Below are positions 9,432 through 21,537 of a stretch of 64,000 nucleotides of DNA, piece by piece. A program made the translations under genes and the position numbers. The first letter of the stretch is position 1. The number at the start of each line of letters is the position of its first letter. The notes under the pieces were generated by a model. It made no database searches and was not told the DNA's origin. It saw only the letters and a program-made list of their open reading frames with translations. Where the stretch lies: positions 33,867,554 to 33,931,553 of the forward strand of contig OX485803.1 of NCBI GenBank assembly GCA_950295325.1, read 5' to 3'. The stretch comes from Polytrichum commune. Lineage: Eukaryota > Streptophyta > Polytrichopsida > Polytrichales > Polytrichaceae.

Positions 9432-11794
9432 CTAATGCATGTGGCCCTTTGTTGTGCCTATTGGTGCCTAAGTTGTTTATACAACATGATAGAAGGTAAA
9501 AACATGTATCGTTTTGTTGGATTGTGCATAGGTTGTATAATGGGGAGATATAATTTAAGGACATGTTTTTTTTGGTAGTTACATAGGTATTGTTTGTCTT
9601 GGAATTTTTAGACTTGCATTATTTGTGCATTTGTGATCCAACATTGTCCTGAAATAGGTTGGACCATTTATGATGGATGTAGGTGTTGGAGAGCTAGTTG
9701 TTTGCACACAATTTGGAATTTTGACATGTGAGTTGAGTGTTTATATGTATATGTTTGCGGATTGATCCATCAAGTTTTGTAAAGGTCGGGGGGATTGATG
9801 GCCAATATGGTGTTTGATAACCTATGAGGTGAATGGGAGTGTCAACTATATGTGGCTCGTCTATTCTTTTTTCAGCTGGTTTATTAGCTTCATCATTGCC
9901 GATGATGCTTTAACTTTTTGGTTGGTGTGGTGACAATTGCTACTCCACTCAAAGTAACAACCCACAAAATTGGCGAGATGGGTGGACTACTTTAGTGCCT
10001 CAAAGCAATGATTTTTTATATTCTATGACCATCCAAGTGTCCCATGTTTATTCAACCATTCTTCATCCATGCAAACCACCCTAAGTTCATCTTAAGCCCA
10101 TCTTTTCATCCTTCATAAAACCGCTCTTTATCCAACCTAAATCATCCTAACTTCATCTAAAATTCATTCATCATATCCAGTGCCTTGATCTCATAGATCA
10201 TTTAAAAACAATTAACCTATTCACCTCGCCATTGTTCAAATTTGAATTGCCAGTTACATTCATGGAATTTACTACAACCTAAAGTAATTTTAGCTATAAA
10301 TTCATATCTCCCCTATTATTAATCAGAATTGATAAAAAAAAACTCATGTCATGGGTGGACTACGGATAAACATTGCCACAACAACAATTCTTAAAAAAAA
10401 AAATTGAAATTTTTGACTAATTCATATCAACTTAAATTCAAGTATGTCACGTGTCTTTGAAAAGCTATTGAAGTGAGCTATCTTATTCAATTACCAACAA
10501 TTCGCAAACCCATTTGGGAATCTATGGTACCGCATGGGGGGTCGGCTCAAGGTACCTAATTTCCATCAATTTCCACACTAGCCACCCTTGATTGGGTTGG
10601 CCGAGTGGTGGATGGATTGGGGCGTTAAGCCACCCTTCCGAGGTATAGTACTTTGATGGGTGGCATTTTGCCACCCTCCAAGCAAATACTCTGATTAAGG
10701 CTAGAACTTTAACTCTAGCTTAAGCCGCTAATTTTGTCACTAATTTTGTAGTCTTGCGATTCTTAAGTATTAACTCTACTCTATCTCTACCTGATGCCTC
10801 TAAGCCTCAGAACCTTCAACAATCAATATTATAACCAAAATACAACCAATAGTTTTACAACCAGCAGTACTACAACAAGTAGCAATGCAACTAGCAAAAT
10901 CTAGAAATGGCAATGACTATGGCCTTTCACTCCAACAACCACATATCCATATAGTAGTTCACTTCAACAACTACATATTCACATGGTAGTTCACTCCAAT
11001 AGCCACATATTCACATAGTAGTTATCCAATATTATTTACAAACCTTTTTAATCAACATTAATAGGGTTTACAAACTCTTTTACTTAACATTAAGTTTGCT
11101 AATATTCAAGAAAAGAAAACACCTACAAGAAGCGCCGTCACCTACATGAAGGGGGAGAGAAAGAGTAAAAATGAACCTGGCACTAACCTTCGCGGATTAC
11201 CCCCTCTAAATACAAGGCCTACCGGCCATAGATCTGGCCATGCCTAATGTAACAGTCAACATCTACAGCCAAATCCACACTACTTATCATTCTTCTAAAC
11301 TCTTAAATTCTAAGGTCTTCATTCATCGCCCTCTTCATCCAACAACCTTCGCCTTCATATGTCTTCATCCACATATGTCTTCCTCCGCACAACGCCTTAC
11401 CATGTCTTCAAGTATTACCTAATCATTTAACAATGATAACTAATTGATATTAATCTAACTCCTAACACTTAATCTCCTTCCTTAACTATAGGCAGTGAGC
11501 CTTAACTCAAACTACGAGTGGTTTGGATGGCTCACAGATGGTGATTTTGTGATGGGAGTTTTTATTATATTTATAATCTAGGCTATAAGGGGTTGGTAAT
11601 TATATTGGGAGGAAGCATTTTAGATATGATACTTTGTTTCTCTCATCATTTCTTTATTTTTTGAATAAGATAAGTGGATCTTATATGGGCATTTTTAGCA
11701 ATGAGCCTACTTATCGTATGATATAAGACACAGGTATTGTGCCAGATTATTGGCAAATTCAAATTGTACCCTATAATCAAATTTTTCTCATAAT
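9432..11794. other. Intergenic, nothing recognised
   Basis: AT-rich DNA without domain-bearing frames. At 10900-11030 a short phrase about the length of CACATATCCATATAGTAGTT recurs three times. The block TTGGCCGAGTGG near 10590 resembles a tRNA A box but no B box follows. Confidence 0.5.
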
Positions 11795-12040
11795 TTCAAG
11801 GCCCCTATGAATATCTTACTCATTGTCAAAATAAAGATTTCATTTCTCATTGAATGGTCACATAGGTCCTCCTCCCCCCTCCCAATTTTGTTGAGCCAAA
11901 TTGGATGACTATTGAGCCTAAAATGGATAATTTTGAACACATATTGCAATCTCTTTTCAAAAATACATGTCATTTTGATAACCGCTCTAAAGTCCATCCT
12001 TAACCACACACCATTCAAATTTAAGTGTCTATTCAACCCC
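11795..12040 (-). repeat. FB-family half copy (one arm)
   Basis: Matches one arm of the fold-back element at 24385-25145. Shared phrases are GAATATCTTACTCATTGTCAAAAT, ATAGGTCC, GACTATTGAGCCTAAAATGG, AACCACACACCATTCAAAT and AAGTGTCTATT. No partner arm is nearby, so this is a solo arm or a decayed copy. Confidence 0.7.
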
Positions 12041-13369
12041 TAGAGGTCCAAGGTCTCGTCACATAGTAATGCACATCGTGAATATGCTATAAAATGAAGG
12101 TTATGAGGTTGGTAAGCCAAAATCTTAGCACTTTGTGAAGCACATTGGTCAATGATATGGACTTAAAATTCAAATCCACACATTTGATGTCATGTTATGA
12201 TTTGGTAATCTTCATGTATGCAATTTTTGGTTTCAAATTACATAAACCTCTCATAAATGAAGATTACATAGTTTTTGTCAAGAAACTCTTTAAGTATCAT
12301 AAAAAAAGTGTAGGTTTATGATGTGTCAAAACATCATGAGAGAGGTACCCAAGAGGGTAGGCAGGGTCACCATTTTCCAAGGTACTACCTTCTTGTTTAC
12401 TTTTCATACAAAAAAATTTCTCTGAATCTTCCAATTTCTTACAATACTCATTTCCAAGTCTTTAGAACAAGACATAGTGTTGAGGAAAAAAAATTCTAGA
12501 GTGTTTCTAGGACGCAAGCTTCTTCGTAGCATGCCCTAGTTGATTAATGATTAACATATTAATAGCTAACATATTCGTTAATGATTTTTTTGATGCTTGT
12601 TGCTTTAGGGTTTTACCTACTAACCTTATATCCATTTTAAAGTTTTCTAACCGACCAAATATTTGATTTATTAATCCCTATTTACCACCACGATAAGGTT
12701 AATTGATTAAGGATTCAATTAAACCCTTTACGGCCCCTGTTTATGATGCAAGGATGATATTTCTCAAGTCTTAAATCAAATTCTGAATGTAATCACTATT
12801 GCTTGCCCAAAAATGATGGCAAGAGGAAGTTTTTAAGGCTCACAATTCATAGAGCACATAAACCTAGGTAGCCTTACTTTAAAAATTTATGTCCTCTTTG
12901 GTACTCGTATGATTCCCACATACTTCCAATGATAATTAGTTGTAGAAAAGAAAATATATATTCATATAGTAATTTTGAAGTACAGTAGAACTAGAGGTTA
13001 GATTGCACAAGCAAATATATAGAAACAAAAAATATGAATAATGCTTTGAATGAGATGGTCATCCGGACCCCTTGCCTTGTAATTTATTGGATTTTCATCC
13101 TCGGTTTATACAATGAATATGGGATATCTCAGCTCCCACTTCCCACAAACCATATAGGTTTATTTAAATCTTATTGTTTCTTCCGATTTTAACAATCACT
13201 ATCTAAAGACTACGGGAAACCTAATGCTCCATCTTCAACACAATCTAATCTTCTAACTCCAACACTTCTACTTTTACGAGTAATCAAAGGATTTCAATTT
13301 TATTCTCTATAATAGTGAAATTCTATAAATCTATGTCATTTGAAAATATGGCACTTGCAATGGAGAGGA
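12041..13369. other. Intergenic, nothing recognised
   Basis: AT-rich sequence with stops in all frames. I see no repeat partner within the window. Confidence 0.45.
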
Positions 13370-14080
13370 AGCCTCATTATGAGGGCCTTGATTTTGTTTT
13401 CTGATTGCGTCTCTACAAGTGCCTAGAGCTCCTTGAAATTCTCAAAGCACTCCCCTTTAATTTTAACGCATACAATCACATCTTCTTAAAAGAATATCAA
13501 TGAATGTCATAAAATAACTTGTATCATCCATGGATGTGGTCTTCATGGGGCCACACACGTCGGAATGCACAATCTCCAAAGACTTAGTCGTTCGCCATCC
13601 CCTTTCGTTTAGAAATGCACCCCTATGTTATTTGTCTTCGATACATGCTTCGCAAAACAATGAAAATGTGGGACAATTTTTTTTGTTGAGGTTCATGTCA
13701 GTCACCAAATTTTGGAATGTATAAACATCCTTCATGTTCAAATGAGCTTTGGTAGTGGTACCAAAGCTCGAGCGCACTATCCCCTGTTGAAGATTGCTCC
13801 AAATTGGCGGCATCCGCTCATTGCACCTTCGTCAAATTCATTTCAAGCAAGTTGCCTTCACGTAATGCAATTTGCAAAGGCTTCACTGTCCCAAACTTTT
13901 ACCAAACTTTCGTTTAGGTTAAATTGCATTTTCAAACCATTCGACACAAGTTTGTTCACTGAGAGCAAATTGGCGTGTAACTTGGGCATGTGATGCACAT
14001 TTTTGATATAAATTCCATTAACTCTGTCTTTCATGATTGCTTTTACAACGATGGTTCTCATTCCGACGGTTCGATAATAT
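13370..14080 (-). pseudogene. Copia protease end, GAG-pre-integrase and integrase start
   Basis: On the minus strand 14061-13858 encodes RTIVVKAIMKDRVNGIYIKN followed by MPKLHANLLSVNKLVSNGLK. This is the conserved stretch after the copia protease. 13813-13628 continues with LNMKDVYTFQNLVTDMNL and FCEACIEDK, the GAG-pre-integrase zinc motif region. The integrase start (RTTKSLEIVHSDVCGPMKTTSMD, then FMTFID) is readable near 13600-13490, and weak matches run on to about 13370. The pieces lie in different frames with internal stops. The catalytic integrase core is not complete and RT/RNase H are absent. The motifs are of the Tnt1-like Ty1/copia type. Confidence 0.8.
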
Positions 14081-14233
14081 TATTATCATTTAAATATATT
14101 TTACGTAGAGCAATCACCTCATATATGTCGAATGCGGCCCTATGCAAATTTATTTGCACAAACTCTTAGAATGTGCTCTATTATGTATTCCAATTGCGTA
14201 GTTGTCATTGTTCTTCGCATTCTTCATATTGTT

Positions 14234-14971
14234 TCACTTCTTGTACTTTATTTTATAACAAAAATACGTAATATGGTTTGGTTTGTTGAAGTAGAACCAC
14301 ATCTTTTCACATTGGCATGGAAATGAGTTGTCCCTTTTGCTTTGTCGCAACATCATGGTGGCATCCTCACTTTGGATTTTCTTATTCTTATGCTTCAACA
14401 TTTCGTGCATCGAACGTGTCATCATGTACTCTATCGTAAGCTCATTTATTTGCATTGTCTCTAAAGCGGTGATCAAATACTCGTACAATGCCAACAAGCT
14501 CTCGAGCAAGGTCATGATGATGCCTTCGTCTCTCATGGGTACCTCCTATATACCTCCTATGTAGCAAGCGAATTAATTCACAAGCGCTTTAACCTTGTTG
14601 ACATAGTCCAATAAATTGTGCACCTCTTGCACCTTATATGTGAAGAACTTGCGGCACACGAAGAAAATGTTGGAGAATTTTTTTGTCTCGTGGACGTTGC
14701 AAAGGTCTTCCATGCCTTTGCTAGTCCTTTGCAACCTTTGATGTTAATTATCCATCAAATTGAGGCCGATAATGGACATGGCATTTTTCATGCACCTTTG
14801 CTACTCCTTAACCTTGGCGCATTTGAAAGGTAGAGTTTCCTCGGATATGTTTATAATGTCCCAAAGACCCATGGATGCCAACAATATTTTGATTTTGAAC
14901 TTCTAAAAGTTGAAGTTCCCTCCATTGAACTTGTCGGTGACTTTAGTGGCCTAGCTTGCAAATGATGCCAT
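14234..14971 (-). pseudogene. Copia gag with degenerate CCHC knuckle
   Basis: Begins at an ATG at 14971 (MASFAS, stop, then KVTDKFNGGNF) and continues through LLASMGLWDI, AMSIIGLNLMDN, FFVCRKFFTYKVQE and VNKVKAL to the frame 14536-14234 (LLESLLALYEYLITALETM). These are the successive blocks of Tnt1-like UBN2/gag proteins. The final knuckle is decayed: the stretch MWFYFNKPNHITYFCYK keeps the spacing but has lost two of three Cys. Multiple stops make this non-functional. It is the upstream part of the same element as the 13.4-14.1 kb relic. Confidence 0.8.
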
Positions 14972-15059
14972 AGTAAGCTCAGATATACTCTCAAAAGATT
15001 CAAACTAATATTTCTTGGTTTTTAGTCAATCCAATTCAAACTAAAGGTAACCTCTTATA

Positions 15060-15560
15060 TTCAAAATATGCGTTTGCACGTCAATGTAGTGGAAACATGC
15101 CCATATGCACTCAAATGGGCCTTTTGGTCTCTAAAATGTGTCCTTTCACCTTAAACCACTCAAGTCAAATCTTATTTTCCTTAAAAAAATACTTAGGACA
15201 CTTAAATCACTCAAATAAGGCCTCCTTCACATCAAATGTGCTTTGAACTCTCAAATACCTCAAGTCATATCTTCTATACCGCAAGGCACCCAAACAACGT
15301 TTCTTTCAACTCAAAACACCTTGAATAGTTTGAAACAACCCTTTTGAACTATCAAACTTTATAAATTAGCCTTAAACCACTCAAAATAATCAAGTTAGAT
15401 GTTTTGAAGTCCAAACACCTCCAAACATCTCAAATCAATTTCTCAACACTCAAGCTTCTCGAGTCAAATGGATTTGAAGTCTAAATACCTTCAAAGCTTT
15501 CAAATAAATCCTTAAACTCTCCAAACACTCAAGTCATGTGTTTATAAAGTCTAAACATCT
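15060..15560. repeat. ACTCAAGTCAAAT-type degenerate repeat array
   Basis: Phrases such as CACTCAAGTCAAAT, CTCAAATACCT and TTTGAAGTC(T/C)AAA recur every 60-90 bp. The last units pair with an inverted counterpart at 16130-16275. No coding potential. Confidence 0.65.
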
Positions 15561-16129
15561 GACAATGGCAATGGCAATGGGGCATGCTCAAAAATTTGCA
15601 TGTGCCACAACCATGACTACAAACATTGATGTGGCATGGTTGCACAAACAATCCTCTGTGTTAAGCGGGAGTAATGTAGAAGGTAGAGCATTAGATTGCT
15701 CGTAATCAATAAAAATGTAATAAAGAAGGCAAAAAAGTCAATAAGGTTGGAATAAGGCCATTACATTGGTTTGAGAGGGATAAGAGTTATCCCATATTGG
15801 CTGTATGAACCAAGGACACGAAGAAAAACAATAAAAAACAAAGCGAGGAAAGCATGAGACCATCTCACTCCAAGCATTGTTTATATGCCTTTGTGTATGT
15901 GCTCTTGTTTGTGCAATCTCATGTCTAGACCTATTAAGTTCCAATAGGTTATGGACCCACCATGCAAGTGAAGTGCCTAGAAATTTGATTGCTTTGAGAT
16001 TGCGGAGTGGATCTTGAGGAACGCTTTGGAGCTCGGAGGTGTCCAAGGGTACATTTGGTTGTTCTAAGTGTTTCTTTGTGTTTTGCTTTTGCACATTTTC
16101 TTCTGTAAATGTTTATTTGATGCAAAGGA
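15561..16129. other. Spacer between inverted repeats
   Basis: Unique sequence between the arms at 15405-15560 and 16130-16275. Short frames on the minus strand lack any recognisable domain. Confidence 0.45.
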
Positions 16130-16275
16130 TGTAGACTCATGAGGCTTGAAGGTTGAGAGACTTATTTGAGGGGTTTGGAGGTGTTTTGACTTCCAAAGCA
16201 TCTGACTTGAGTGTTTGAGTGTAGAGAAGTTTGTTTCAGAGCTTTGAAGTTGTTTAGATTCTAGTACCATCCAAT
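16130..16275. repeat. Inverted counterpart of the 15.4-15.56 kb repeat
   Basis: GGCTTGA.GGTTGAGAGACTTATTTGAGGGGTTTGGAGGTGTTTTGACTTC is the reverse complement, with scattered mismatches, of the units at about 15405-15480. The two arms are about 650 bp apart and could fold back. Confidence 0.7.
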
Positions 16276-17199
16276 TTTAGATGTTTGTTTGCAAAATAAT
16301 CCCTAGCAAATCCCATGCACATAGAACTAATGGTTGAGAATGACGATGGGCTAGTATTTCATCCATCCACTAGGATAATCCACATAGAAGGTCAACTTTC
16401 ATCCATGCCTCGACTGCCACTGTACATACCCTATTTTAATCTTCACCTAAACCCTTTATCCCACATGGTATAAATATATAAAAAAACCAAATTGGAAATG
16501 TTACATAGGACCTTATATCCAATATGACATAATTTATGCAACATATATTAACTTTAAAAACTTCAAAATACACCATATCTTTGGTCACACCATGCTAGCT
16601 AAATTTCTCTAACCCCCCCCCCCCCCCTCCCATAGGAATGTTGTTCAAACTCCATACAAGTGACCATGTCCTTTTTGAATTCACATATAAGTCATAAGTC
16701 CTAATAAGATGAACACATCTATAAAACAATCTAGACAAGTTGATGTCATCTCCATTTCAAGAAGTTCTTCTTCAAGTTTTTGCTTTGGGATTGCGCATAC
16801 AAAACACATGACCTTATATAAAACGTTCCACCATACAAATGTGTTCTTTGACTTTGCGTCATATATTTGCTTCATGAATGTTCCTTGAAGCAAGCTTGTA
16901 CAACCCACTTTACGGAAGTTATAACTCATCTTGAAAATTCAGAATACCTTAGGGACAATAAGGGTTAAAGCATATTCCAAACTATGCACAGTGCTGGGGC
17001 CCTAAACTACATAACGTCTGTCCACTTTCTAGGTAAGTGATAGATCATGGCCAAGTGGCACTTATCACAGCCCAAGTGGTGCCATCTACATCTATACTCA
17101 CATGGGAAAGGATACTTTAAATCCCACCTGGATTGCTACATGATACCGACCATTCAGGTGACGACACATGGCCTAAATAGACCCAATAAATTGATACAC
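16276..17199. other. Intergenic with C15 tract
   Basis: No gene seen. A run of 15 C lies at 16613-16627. The short minus-strand frame at 16929-16681 has no domain. Confidence 0.5.
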
Positions 17200-18660
17200 T
17201 AAGGTAATTGGATCTTAAATGGTTAGTTTTTCTGGTTGGCCTAATGCTCATAGGATATGAAACACACGATTAGCATAAGATGGTCAGCAATTCCAAACTG
17301 AGGCCATAGCCACTTTCCTCATAATATTCAGAGCGTGTATGAATACACTCTAATATCACGCTTGTGGCAACCAAAGTGCATGTGATATTAAGGAGTTTTG
17401 TAGTATTAATATGGATGTGTGCTAAAAGAAAAAAAAAATAGTGTAGCATGTGCCATTATGGAATAACATAAAGTCAACATTGTAATAATGACAATGATTA
17501 CCATGATGACAACGTGATGCGTGCGAGCATGTGGTTTGAATTCTTTGATGGTTTATTTTAATGTCAAAACCCATGATATATAGGAGAGAAACATGATAAC
17601 AAGGTGTGAGATTATAACTGAGAACATCCGTTCCCTAGGGTTTTGGGATATAAGAGAATGAGTGACATTAAGGAGGTTGATATTATGGAGTTTAGAGTAT
17701 ATCCTATTCATTACCAAAGTGAAGATTCTCTTGATATTAAATGGTCAATGGTCATACATGTCCTCTTAAATGTGTTGACTATTGAACTTAGAATGGTTGA
17801 AATACTTTGAGCACGTAAGCCAATCTCATCCAAACATGTGTCTTTTTGGTGTCCATACTTAGATTCACACCTAACCACACTCCACTCAAATATAGATGTC
17901 AAATTAATCAAGTAACTGAATTAGGCCCGTCTACCTTAGTTGCGATTGAAACTAAAAGTGGGGTAAGGATAACATAGAAATCTACGTTGGGTTGACCCAA
18001 GTGCCAGGTTCTACATATGCCAAAGTACACTAAATATTGTATTAAATGTCATATGGTATTTTAGGTAATTGTGGTAACTTTCTAAGTAGTCCGCAACATG
18101 CCACTCATTTAAGTGGAGTGCACTTGAACCAACAACTCCCTTGTGTTTTTCTTAAAATTTTATCCTCGCATAGAGCATTTCATCCATAATTACATGTCCA
18201 CGAGCAAACCCTATGACCAGCTCGACGAGTAGGTGAATGCCTTCTTGATGCTACAACATCTCCCTCACATTTCATCATCCACTCTCCCTCTCGTTGGTTA
18301 ATGTGTAAGACAAACGTGCCTAATTCAAAATAACATTATTTCAACTAGACACTTATATTTGAGCTAGGCGTATGGTTGGGTGCGAATCTAAGAATGAACA
18401 CCAAAAAACATATGTTAAAAACAGATTACCCCAAACATGATTCTAGATTGAATAGTCTATATAATAGGAGGTGGGGGACTATATAATCATGTGATAACTC
18501 AAATAAATTCAATTGGGCGAGCTCTAAAAATGACGAGGAAAGTGGCTACGTGCACAATTTGAACTTGCTAATCACCTTGCACTGATTGCTTGTTTATCCA
18601 TATCCTACAAGAAGTGGAATGCAGAGAGAAAAATGTCTGTTTAAGACCCACTTACCTCAT
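17200..18660. repeat. FB-family fold-back element, interrupted
   Basis: The left arm is 17200-17343 plus 17702-17940; the right arm is 18305-18660 in opposite orientation. Landmarks shared with the complete copy at 24.4-25.1 kb are ATATGAAACA..CGATT, GATGGTCAGC, GAGGCCATAGC, ACTATTGAACTTAGAATGGTT and the mirrored ATTGAATAG, GAACACCAAAAA and GAGGAAAGTGGCTA. The left arm is split by a ~358 bp MITE. The spacer (17941-18304) includes a stretch like the ACTAAATATTGT TIR family near 18010-18110. Confidence 0.75.
17344..17701 (-). mobile_element. MITE family 1, copy A (nested in FB arm)
   Basis: About 358 bp, reverse complement of the copies at 25898-26249 and 30256-30602. Shared internal phrases are CCCTAGGGAACGGATGT, CACCAAAGAATTC, CATGCTCGCACGCATCAC and TGCACTTTGGTTGCCAC. 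The terminal inverted repeat is approximately TACACYCTAACCTCC. Compared with intact FB arms it interrupts GTATGAATA..TCCTATTCATT, and the flanks (ATA/ATA or TA/TA) fit a 2-3 bp target duplication. No coding capacity. Confidence 0.8.
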
Positions 18661-19287
18661 CCCACACCACACGCACAATCCGGTTGCAACATTTCAATCG
18701 AGTGACAGCATTCCATGAGGAACTAAGAGTGGTCATCATGCACACATTCCGGTCAATGTGAAATTACAAGGAAGATAACAACAATTCCCCACGAAATGTT
18801 GCCCAACTCCGTTAAGTATGATGTGGGTTGCACCAGCATGCATGCATATATGCAGCAATTTCAAACATTTGCACTAACTTATATATGCATGATAATTGAT
18901 CAGTCTTTCGGTGATGTGACGACCATTTCGGAAGTGTCAAGATAATGACGCCGCTGACTTAAAAAATCAGCAGCAGCAACAACGACAACAGATCATCGAC
19001 TCTCTCTCTCTCTCTCTCTCTCATCCATCTCGAATGTCGAGAATCGGCTTACCACATCCACAGATAGCCATTTTAAAAGACCAGGGAGGGAGGGAAAATC
19101 TGTTCGGAGTCTTTTGGGGTCATTAAAGGCGTGAGAGTCAAGTAGACAATTGCTCTTCTTGTCCACTAGGGGGTATGCATCAATTCTCCTCTTTTTTAAC
19201 TTTCAAGCAACCTTCTTGCGAGATTCTTTGTTTTCTCTAGAAGCTTGCTAGGTTGCATCATCGAGTTACAGGTAATTCATTGTGGCC
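18661..19287 (+). promoter_or_regulatory. Probable promoter/leader region of the PABP gene
   Basis: Lies upstream of the duplicated leader. It contains an RY-type block CATGCATGCATATATGCA at about 18838-18856 (RY/CATGCA elements are bound by B3 proteins of the ABI3 type), a CT run of 23 bases at 19000-19022, and GA-rich DNA at about 19080-19100. Pyrimidine runs near plant transcription starts are common. No convincing TATA box or start site can be fixed, so this is positional inference. Confidence 0.3.
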
Positions 19288-20047
19288 AGGAATTCATTGA
19301 TTGTATGTGGCATCTGTGGTAGTACACATTTGTTTTGCAGTCACTTTGATTGTCTGGGTAAGGTAGGCTAGGCCCAGCATTGCAATGTTTTAGATTGAGA
19401 AATGCAGAAAATATTTTGTTTTTTTTCCTGAATTCTCACGAATGAAGTTGGAGTTGCTGCGTTGCAGAGGTGTGAATCGTTTTCCAGTTTCAGGAGCTGG
19501 CCGGATCGAAGTGAAGTAGTACATGTGTTTGGGAGAAGAGTGGAGTTTGTGTGCAGGTGGGCCGGATGAGTGTCTTTCTTTTTCGAAGGAGTTGATGATA
19601 ATTAGCTCATTGCATTTCAATTCTCCTGATTTGATGCTTACTGGAGTTTACTTTCACTTTAGGAACTTCTTGCAGTCTACTTTACCTTAGGTAAAGTGTG
19701 ACAAGGAATTCAACGATTGTATGTGGAAGCTTTGGTACACATCATTTTTGCTGTCACTTTATATGTCTGGGTAAGGTAAGGCTAGGCCCGGCATTGCTTT
19801 AGGTTAAGAAGTGCAGAAAAATCTTTTGGTTTTTCCTGAATACTCACGAAAGAAGTTGGAGTTTCTGCATTGCAGAGTTGTGCATCAGTCTCCAAATTCA
19901 TCACGAGTAAGTTCGACGGATTGATGTGCAGTACGTGTGTTTTGAAAAAAGTGGAGAACTTACTGCTTGTGTGGGAAGAGGTGGCCTGATGAATGATAGC
20001 TTCAGTTGAAGGTGAGCTCATCATACTGTATCTCAATTGTCCTCCTC
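19288..20047 (+). repeat. ~340-bp tandem duplication in the PABP leader region
   Basis: Copy 1 is about 19288-19628 and copy 2 about 19704-20047, offset 416 bp. Shared blocks are AGGAATTCA.CGATTGTATGTGG, GTCTGGGTAAGGTA, GGCTAGGCCC, CCTGAAT.CTCACGAA, GAAGTTGGAGTT and GCATTGCAGAG. The copies have drifted by many substitutions and small indels. Both carry donor-like GGTAAGG and acceptor-like TTGCAG, so alternative leader exons are possible. Confidence 0.85.
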
Positions 20048-20861
20048 TACAGATTACTGCGATTTCCTAAACTTTGTGATGAAATAGATGTATAATACAT
20101 CGACTCTGATTACATGGTCCTGTGGTGAATTGGAGAGTTTTTTTGTGTTTGCTCGGTCGGTCTTCCTGCGAAGGGTTTGGAAGGAGCATAGGTTTGGAGC
20201 TTTGATAGAAAGATTTGTGTGTGTCGTGGATGGCAAGTAATTACTTGCGCGGCGAGGAGTCCAGCCACCTGGATTAGGTTATGTTGCCGAAATTGTTGTT
20301 GTAAAGATTAAGAATGTATATCCACTTTTGAATCCGTTTGTATTCATCCGTAATTGTTCTTCTTGTTGAAAAGACCATACATACAGCCACAAAAGAATGT
20401 AGTTAATTCGGTGCCGGCCAGAATGCTTTCTTTAGACTCTTCGAATAAAGTGGTCATATTGCTTAATTAAGTTGCACTGTTTATTCTGCGAATCTTGGTC
20501 ACTGTCAGCCTGGATATTGAATTGGTCGATTGAATGCAAATGGGACGATACATACTTACCCTATTGGTTCAATTGCTGTGCATTATGCAAGCTTGCTTTT
20601 GAACTAGGGCCAGCAGCTATCACCGTTGGATTAACCTAACATTGAATCAGTCTTGCACAAATCTTGTGAAGAGTGAAAGTGCAAGCAAATCTGTACCAGT
20701 ATTCTCTCCGATTCACTCAGATATCATGAGATCACATTGCCTAACTTGCGCAAAATGGTGGTGATGTTCAGATCCAGGTGGGATACCAGTAGCCTTGTGT
20801 CTTTTAAGTTTATTCGTCAAGCAATTCATTTGTGTTGCGTTGCGCGGCAAGCATTGTCATC
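20048..20861 (+). other. Leader/intron region just upstream of the PABP start
   Basis: No long frame. An in-frame TAA at 20805-20807 precedes the first ATG at 20862. It probably contains 5' UTR and perhaps a leader intron, but no splice pair can be proven. Confidence 0.4.
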
Positions 20862-21537
20862 ATGTCGGATGAAGGCAACGAAGCAGAGGTTTATTCAGCC
20901 AATGTCCAATTATGTGGCGGTAACAAGATTCCCGATCAGGTTAACCCTAGAGTGGACCTGGAGACTCATCAGAAAGTAGTACCAGGGATGATCACCATCA
21001 GCCCGACTGTGGTTAATGGATCCGAGATTAAGGTTGGAGAAGTTCTTCATCCGGAAGGTACTCAAGGTCCGGCGAATTTACAGAAAGGAAAGATTGTAAG
21101 TACTCTGCAAGTTCATGAATATCCAGCAACTCCTCGAGGGGACAATGTAGGAACTCTGCGGGATAGTAATGAATTAGCAGGAGTGATATCCTCAGATGAT
21201 GATGATGAGGAATTCGATTTGATTATGGACATCACTTCTGCTGATCAGCAGGCATCAGTTCAAGATGATCATCATAATCGCCAATCAAACCTAATCCAAT
21301 TCGGTAGTTTCGAGTCTGCATCATCCTCATCATCCGTCCTAATTACTCAACCGGTGCAGTCGCGGTTTGCATCGTCCTCTCTGTACATTGCGGACCTTAA
21401 CGTGAATGCTTCCGAAGCATATCTGGTTGAATTGTTCAGTTTGGTTGGTGAAGTGGAGGCGGTAAGGATCTGTCACGACGCCAACACTGGACTTCCACTG
21501 GGGCGAGGTTACGTCAAGTTTCGAACTGTTGAGCAAG
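20862..21537 (+). CDS. PABP exon 1: acidic extension and most of RRM1
   Basis: Begins at ATG 20862 and ends after one base of the Ala codon at 21537, followed by the donor GTATCA. Codes for 225 residues plus one base. The long N-terminal extension (Ser/Asp-rich, [12 protein letters not shown] at about 110-121) is unusual for PABP, in which RRM1 normally starts within the first 20-50 residues. RNP2 (LYIADL) and RNP1 (RGYVKF) of RRM1 are both here. Confidence 0.85.

Noticed and set aside
10585..10640. TTGGCCGAGTGG block resembling a tRNA-Leu/Ser A box
   Set aside because: No B box, T arm or pairing acceptor stem follows within the expected distance.
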